Assembly (NCBI RefSeq): GCF_009451885.1
Contig: NZ_WIAO01000002.1
Location: forward strand, 124,001 to 188,000
Origin: Glycomyces albidus
GTDB lineage: Bacteria; Actinomycetota; Actinomycetes; Mycobacteriales; Micromonosporaceae
Reading direction: 5' to 3'
Length of the DNA stretch: 64,000 nt
Below the pieces are notes generated by a model, which was given only the letters and a program-made list of their open reading frames with translations, was not told the origin of the DNA and made no database searches. Shown piece by piece: positions 61,896-64,000 of the stretch. How positions within the stretch are numbered: the first letter of the stretch is position 1; every line of letters starts with the position of its first letter. The position numbers and the translations under genes were made by a program.

Positions 61896-63065
61896 ATGCC
61901 GAAGAGCCACACCCCCGGGGTGCCCAAGCTGCTGCGCGTCCTCAACGACCAGGCCGCGCTGAAGCTCCTGCTTGAAGACGGGCCCCAGACCCGCGCCCAG
62001 CTCGCCGAGCGGACCTCGATGTCGAAGGTCACCGCCTCGCAGATGATGGAGCGCCTCCAGACCCGCGGCCTCGTCGAGGTCGTCGGGTCCAAGTCGGGCG
62101 GGCGCGGCCCCAACGCGTCGCTGTACGCGGCGGTGCCCACGTTCACATACGTCGTCGGCGTCGAGGTCGGGCCCGTGACGACCAAGGGCGCGTGCGCGGA
62201 CTTCACCGGCCGCATCGTCGGCCGCGCGGAGATCGACGTGGAGGGCTCGACCGACCCGGTGGCGGTCGTGCGCCGCGTCGTGACCGACTCGGTGGCCGAC
62301 GCGGGCATCGAGATGGCGAAGGTCCAGCGGATCACGCTCGGCACCCCCGGCGTCATCGACCCCGCCAGCGGCGACATCGGCTTCTCCTGGAACCTCCCGG
62401 CCTGGCACCGCGGCCTGCGCACCGCCCTCAACGAGGAGTTCGCACCCGCGGTCGCGATCGAGAACGACGTCAACCTCGCGACCCTCGCCGAGCAGCGCTC
62501 CGGCGGCGCCGGCGGCGCCGCCGACTTCGTGTACGCGTGGTTCGGCGGCGGCCTCGGGCTCGGCGTCATCCTCAACGGGCAGCTCTACCGCGGCGCCTCT
62601 GGTGCGGCCGGTGAGATCGGCTTCCTCCCGGTGCCCGGCGGCGACCTGCCCACGGGCGGTGTCGTCACGCGGCTGTCGAAGGGCTCGTACCAGCGGGTCA
62701 TCGGCGGGGACGCCGTGATCGACATCGGCGCGAAGCACGGCTTCGAGGCGGCCGAGCCCGAGGACGTGCTGACCGCGGCGCTCGCCGCGGGCGAGGCCGG
62801 CGTGCCGTGCCTCGAGGAGATCGCGCGCGGGATCGCCCTCGGCATCGTGGCCGTCTGCGTCCTCCTCGACCCGACGGTCGTGGTCCTCGGCGGCCCGGTC
62901 GGCTACGCCGGCGGCCTCGAACTCGCCGGCCGCGTCGCCGCCCAGACCTCGCAGCTCGCCCCGGTCAACCCGAGCGTGGTCGCGGGCACGGTCATCGAGG
63001 AGCCGATCATGCGCGGCGCGATCCTCCACGGCCTCGACGCGGTCCGAGAAAGCCTCTTCGACTGA
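61896..63065 (+). CDS. ROK-family transcriptional regulator lacking the zinc-Cys motif
   Basis: A 389-residue regulator: N-terminal winged HTH (QTRAQLAERTSMSKVTASQMMERLQTRGL, about 30-58) and a ROK domain with IENDVNLATLAE and FGGGLGLGVILNGQLYRGASGAAGEIG. The usual C-x-C-G-x2-G-C zinc cluster after GEIG is absent (FLPVPGGDLPTGGV instead). ATG 61896 follows GGAGGAGAAGGAAG. Likely a sugar-responsive repressor; the target is unclear because the neighbours are a dehydrogenase and an ABC permease. Confidence 0.88.
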   Translation: MPKSHTPGVPKLLRVLNDQAALKLLLEDGPQTRAQLAERTSMSKVTASQMMERLQTRGLVEVVGSKSGGRGPNASLYAAVPTFTYVVGVEVGPVTTKGACADFTGRIVGRAEIDVEGSTDPVAVVRRVVTDSVADAGIEMAKVQRITLGTPGVIDPASGDIGFSWNLPAWHRGLRTALNEEFAPAVAIENDVNLATLAEQRSGGAGGAADFVYAWFGGGLGLGVILNGQLYRGASGAAGEIGFLPVPGGDLPTGGVVTRLSKGSYQRVIGGDAVIDIGAKHGFEAAEPEDVLTAALAAGEAGVPCLEEIARGIALGIVAVCVLLDPTVVVLGGPVGYAGGLELAGRVAAQTSQLAPVNPSVVAGTVIEEPIMRGAILHGLDAVRESLFD

Positions 63066-63098
63066 CCACATTCGACTGACGGCGGCCGGGCTTGCGGG

Positions 63099-63179
63099 CC
63101 GTTTCGCGGGCAGGGGCAGAGCCGTCGGGGGCCGTTTCTCGGGCCCCCGGTTCAACACCCTGACATGCGGGTCCGACAG
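63099..63179. repeat. Dispersed intergenic repeat, copy 4
   Basis: An 81-bp unit (GCCGTTTCGCGGGCAGGGGC ... GCGGGTCCGACA) directly after the ROK gene, in the same orientation as copies 2 and 3, so the regulator is bracketed by the repeats. Confidence 0.7.
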
Positions 63180-63234
63180 GAACGGGCCCCAGGTGGCGGG
63201 GGATCCCCTGATCGGGTGCATTGGAAAAGGCGAA

Positions 63235-63266
63235 GGCCGCCCCGCCGCAAACGCGGCGGGGCGGCC
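63235..63266. terminator. Intrinsic terminator between converging genes
   Basis: A perfect 14-bp stem (left arm GGCCGCCCCGCCGC) with an AAAC loop, 16 bp beyond the permease stop. It can serve both the minus-strand permease and the ROK transcript. Confidence 0.85.
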
Positions 63267-63281
63267 GTTCGCATCAGGTTC

Positions 63282-64000
63282 CTACGCGGCGTCACGGCGT
63301 TTGAAGGACCAGGTCGCCAGGGCTCCGAAGAGGAGGACGATCGCGCCGAGCATCACACCCGCGTCGCCCCAGGTGATGACCATGACGTCGGGGTTCATGT
63401 CCATGCCGGACTCCTGCCAGTCGTACAGCTCGACCCGGCCGGTGATCCATGCGGTCACCCACGTGTACAGCGAGAGCCGCTCGGGGTACGGCACCGGCAG
63501 CGCCATCGTCGTCATCCGCACGACCAGGTCGCCGACGATGAGGTACCCCGCGATGACGCCTCCGGCGATCGCGGTGTGGCGCCCAAGCATCGCGAGCGAC
63601 GCACCCAGCGTCGTCATGCCCAGCGCCAGGATGCCGCTCCGCAGGAGGTACTCGAGGGTCTCCTCCCACCACTGGGCGTCGAGATTGCCGACGTCGCCGC
63701 GGACCGCGGCCGTGAGTATCAGCAGACCGAACCCGAGCGCCGTCAGAGCGACCACCGCGGCCGCGCAGACCGCCAGGGCCGCACCGAGTTTCGCGGCCCA
63801 GAGCTGCATCCGGTTCGGGTGCCACACCATCAGGTTCGACATGCCGCCGCTCGACCACTCGGCGCCGATCGCCGAGGAGGCCAGCATCATCATGATGAGC
63901 CCGGCGACGACCACAGCGCCGATGAGCAGGAACGGGCCCTCCTCCTCGAAGCTGAACGTGTACGTCCAGATGTAGCTCTCGGCCGACATGCCGACGTACG
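63282..64000 (-). CDS. ABC-2-type transporter permease (partial, cut by window edge)
   Basis: At least 235 residues, with the N-terminus beyond 64000: the frame stays open through the last bases (YVGMSAESYIWTYTFSF). About five hydrophobic segments are visible. EWSSGGMSNLMVWHPNRMQLWAAKLGAAL resembles the cytoplasmic loop of ABC-2 permeases that follow an ATPase subunit, which would lie outside the window. The C-terminus is FGALATWSFKRRDAA. Confidence 0.75.
   Translation of the reverse strand, partial: YVGMSAESYIWTYTFSFEEEGPFLLIGAVVVAGLIMMMLASSAIGAEWSSGGMSNLMVWHPNRMQLWAAKLGAALAVCAAAVVALTALGFGLLILTAAVRGDVGNLDAQWWEETLEYLLRSGILALGMTTLGASLAMLGRHTAIAGGVIAGYLIVGDLVVRMTTMALPVPYPERLSLYTWVTAWITGRVELYDWQESGMDMNPDVMVITWGDAGVMLGAIVLLFGALATWSFKRRDAA

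Overview
The window is about 64 kb of very GC-rich DNA (roughly 70% or more by eye) with many GTG starts, 4-bp stop/start overlaps and strong third-position GC. Together with a bifunctional PriA-type isomerase in the his cluster, a SigB/SigF-family sigma factor, a helix-turn-helix/DUF5753 + DUF397 pair, Holin-X and DUF4383 proteins, and an isobutyryl-CoA mutase large subunit, this points to a mycelial-type actinobacterium. A Glycomyces/Stackebrandtia-like relative is a guess; the family cannot be fixed from this sequence alone. No rRNA, tRNA or CRISPR array was found.

Layout. 0-5.3 kb: a zinc-finger (DksA/TraR) protein, lspA and rluD in a translationally coupled run, then a ParA/MinD-like ATPase and a small membrane protein. 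5.3-10.4 kb: histidine operon hisD-hisC-hisB-(52-aa membrane protein)-hisH-priA-ridA, apparently started from a leaderless promoter. 10.5-12.3 kb: icmA. 12.4-18.6 kb: a general-stress block made of a SigB/F-type sigma gene, hemerythrin, CBS-pair protein and short transketolase on the minus strand, and a divergent DUF4383 / Rho_N-like / Holin-X / DUF3618-like operon. Three promoters in this block match the GnnT-N15-GGGTA form recognised by SigB-type sigma factors. 19-23 kb: L-arabinose operon araB-araD-araA. 22.9-30.3 kb: an ATPase_2/DUF234 protein with repeated GTACTC boxes upstream, a divergent ROK repressor/MFS pair around a perfect operator, a yybP-ykoY manganese riboswitch with its UPF0016 Mn exporter, RNase HI, a CnoX-like protein and an arginase-fold enzyme.

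30-49 kb is accessory: a free-standing LAGLIDADG endonuclease, DUF4190-like surface proteins, a catalytically degenerate alpha/beta hydrolase, a TetR/DHA2 efflux pair with a perfect operator, a tandem pair of small secreted proteins coupled to a lipoprotein, a pterin dehydratase/VOC fusion, a GNAT, the HTH/DUF397 pair and a receptor-type Ser/Thr kinase. 47.5-51.1 kb is almost gene-free: it holds two arrays of ~73-80 bp imperfect tandem repeats, a decayed IS transposase and three ~222-bp tandem repeats.

51.2-64 kb: a ricin-lectin membrane protein; a five-gene minus-strand operon DUF4178-DUF2617-DUF4247-DUF350-membrane spermidine synthase, a conserved but functionally unexplained actinobacterial module; the 180-kDa NAD-glutamate dehydrogenase; and a ROK regulator flanked by copies of a dispersed intergenic repeat. 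The window ends inside an ABC-2-type permease. The strongest candidates for new biology are the polyamine/DUF operon, the SigB-type promoter set, the repeat-rich 47.5-51.1 kb region, the small secreted-protein pair and the homing-endonuclease gene.
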